A stretch of 5,458 nucleotides of DNA from Actinomycetes bacterium (GTDB taxonomy: Bacteria > Actinomycetota > Actinomycetes > Streptosporangiales > Streptosporangiaceae): positions 1 through 5,458 of the forward strand of contig JAFACJ010000529.1 of NCBI GenBank assembly GCA_023425615.1. Reading direction: 5' to 3'. A model generated the notes under the pieces. It had not been told where the DNA came from and searched no databases. It saw only the letters and a program-made list of their open reading frames with translations. The position numbers were made by a program, and so were the translations under genes. This document shows positions 5,077 through 5,458 of the stretch, piece by piece. Within the stretch, counting starts at the first letter, position 1. Every line of letters begins with the position of its first letter.

Positions 5077-5219
5077 GACGCGGCCCCGCCCTCGGCGGCG
5101 AGCTGCGCGCGCAGCTCCTCGATCTCGGCGGCCTGCTGGGCGATGAGGCGGTCCTTGATCCGCAGCTCCAGCGCCATCGCGCCGGCCTCCGTGGCGAGGT
5201 TCTCGGTGGAGATCTCCAT
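5073..5219 (-). CDS. Small coiled-coil protein, 48 aa
   Basis: This short frame encodes 48 residues starting MEISTENLATEAG and ending AAEGGAAS. It is supported by three things: ATG at 5219 has AGGA (5225-5228) six bases upstream; its TGA overlaps the next gene's GTG as GTGA; and third positions are strongly G/C-rich. Residues 17-42 are a single amphipathic helix with a regular heptad pattern (L19, I26, I33, L40 as 'a'; L36 as 'd'), so it should self-associate or pair with another coiled coil. No membrane segment or enzyme motif is present. Small coiled-coil genes at this place, between the last tail gene and the lysis genes, occur in actinophages; function is unknown. Its neighbours both have coiled coils, so a structural partner role is conceivable. 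Confidence 0.7.
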   Translation of the reverse strand: MEISTENLATEAGAMALELRIKDRLIAQQAAEIEELRAQLAAEGGAAS

Positions 5220-5226
5220 GGGCGTC

Positions 5227-5458
5227 CTAGGCGGTGGTCGAGTTGGTGATGAGGCCCCGCGCGGCGAGGCCGTTCAGCAGGGAGTTGAGTGCGGCGTTGG
5301 CGTCGCGGCTGCCGGTCACGTTGGGCTTCGCGCCCGGGGCGGTGCCGTAGAAGCCCAGCGTGCCGCCGTCGTGGTTGAGCGCGCCCGTGATGGTCGCTGC
5401 GCCGGTGGTGAGAGACCCGGTGGTCGTGTTGCCCGTGATGTTCGCCGAGCCGCCGGAC
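5227..5458 (-). CDS. Phage tail/fiber protein, C-terminal part (partial)
   Basis: The window contains the last 76 residues, ending in TAG at 5227-5229; the N-terminus lies beyond the right edge. The visible part starts with Thr/Gly-rich short strands (ANITGNTTTGSLTTGAATIT), typical of repetitive beta-structured fiber shafts, and ends with a conserved type of tail-protein terminus: GGTLGFYGTAPGAKPNVTG, then an alanine/leucine helix (DANAALNSLLNGLAARGLI). Such endings are widespread in actinobacteriophage minor tail or fiber proteins and are probably trimer-closing or chaperone-like tips. The stop is 7 bases before the 48-aa gene start, and the gene's end overlaps that gene's ribosome binding site, so both probably lie on one mRNA. 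Exact role and full length cannot be judged here. Confidence 0.8.
   Translation of the reverse strand, partial: SGGSANITGNTTTGSLTTGAATITGALNHDGGTLGFYGTAPGAKPNVTGSRDANAALNSLLNGLAARGLITNSTTA

Noticed and set aside
3791..5146. Plus-strand frame of 451 codons opposite the amidase and membrane-protein genes
   Set aside because: No recognisable domains and antisense-like composition. The minus strand has clear amidase motifs and phage gene order.
1..5458. CRISPR array or insertion sequence
   Set aside because: No regularly spaced direct repeats, no transposase-like protein and no paired terminal inverted repeats with target duplication were seen.

Overview
The window is high-GC DNA with strong G/C preference at third codon positions and several GTG starts. 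This points to an actinobacterial phage or prophage (a Streptomyces or Actinomadura-like host is plausible; the genus cannot be fixed from this sequence). The right two-thirds is the tail-fiber/lysis end of a siphovirus-type genome, read leftwards on the minus strand. The left third is a sparsely coding accessory segment on the plus strand.

Minus-strand module (5458 down to 1898), in order of transcription: the C-terminal end of a tail/fiber protein (5227-5458, cut by the window edge); a 48-residue coiled-coil protein (5073-5219); a 96-residue protein with a coiled coil and one C-terminal membrane helix, XhlA/holin-like (4786-5076, overlapping its predecessor by GTGA); a zinc-dependent peptidoglycan amidase with a coiled-coil tail (3995-4777); a 532-residue tail fiber with a jelly-roll-like C-terminal head (2395-3993, starting 1 nt after the amidase stop); an unassigned 217-base gap with a hairpin; a small two-helix holin (1975-2178); and a strong hairpin terminator followed by a T-rich stretch (1898-1937). 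The first five genes are tightly packed, with overlaps or gaps of a few bases, and probably form one late operon. Amidase, coiled-coil membrane protein and holin would open the cell at the end of infection, while the fiber proteins serve host recognition.

Plus-strand segment: an unrecognised 136-residue gene at the window edge (2-412) followed by a hairpin; about 590 bases without a convincing gene (413-1004), holding a distinctly AT-rich patch (601-720, 42.5% G+C by count) with three short palindromes, then a strong bidirectional-looking terminator hairpin, an overlapping second hairpin and a 9-bp direct repeat; then a DUF3800-family gene (1005-1769) with its own terminator (1781-1803). DUF3800 and holin genes converge, each with a terminator between them. 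DUF3800 genes beside phage lysis modules are typical accessory ('moron') cargo, and a role in phage or host conflict is possible but not shown here.

No clearly new system is demonstrated. The points most worth a second look are the run of three adjacent coiled-coil genes around the lysis module, the four-heptad duplication in the amidase tail, the palindrome-rich AT patch, and the hairpin-laden leader of the DUF3800 gene.
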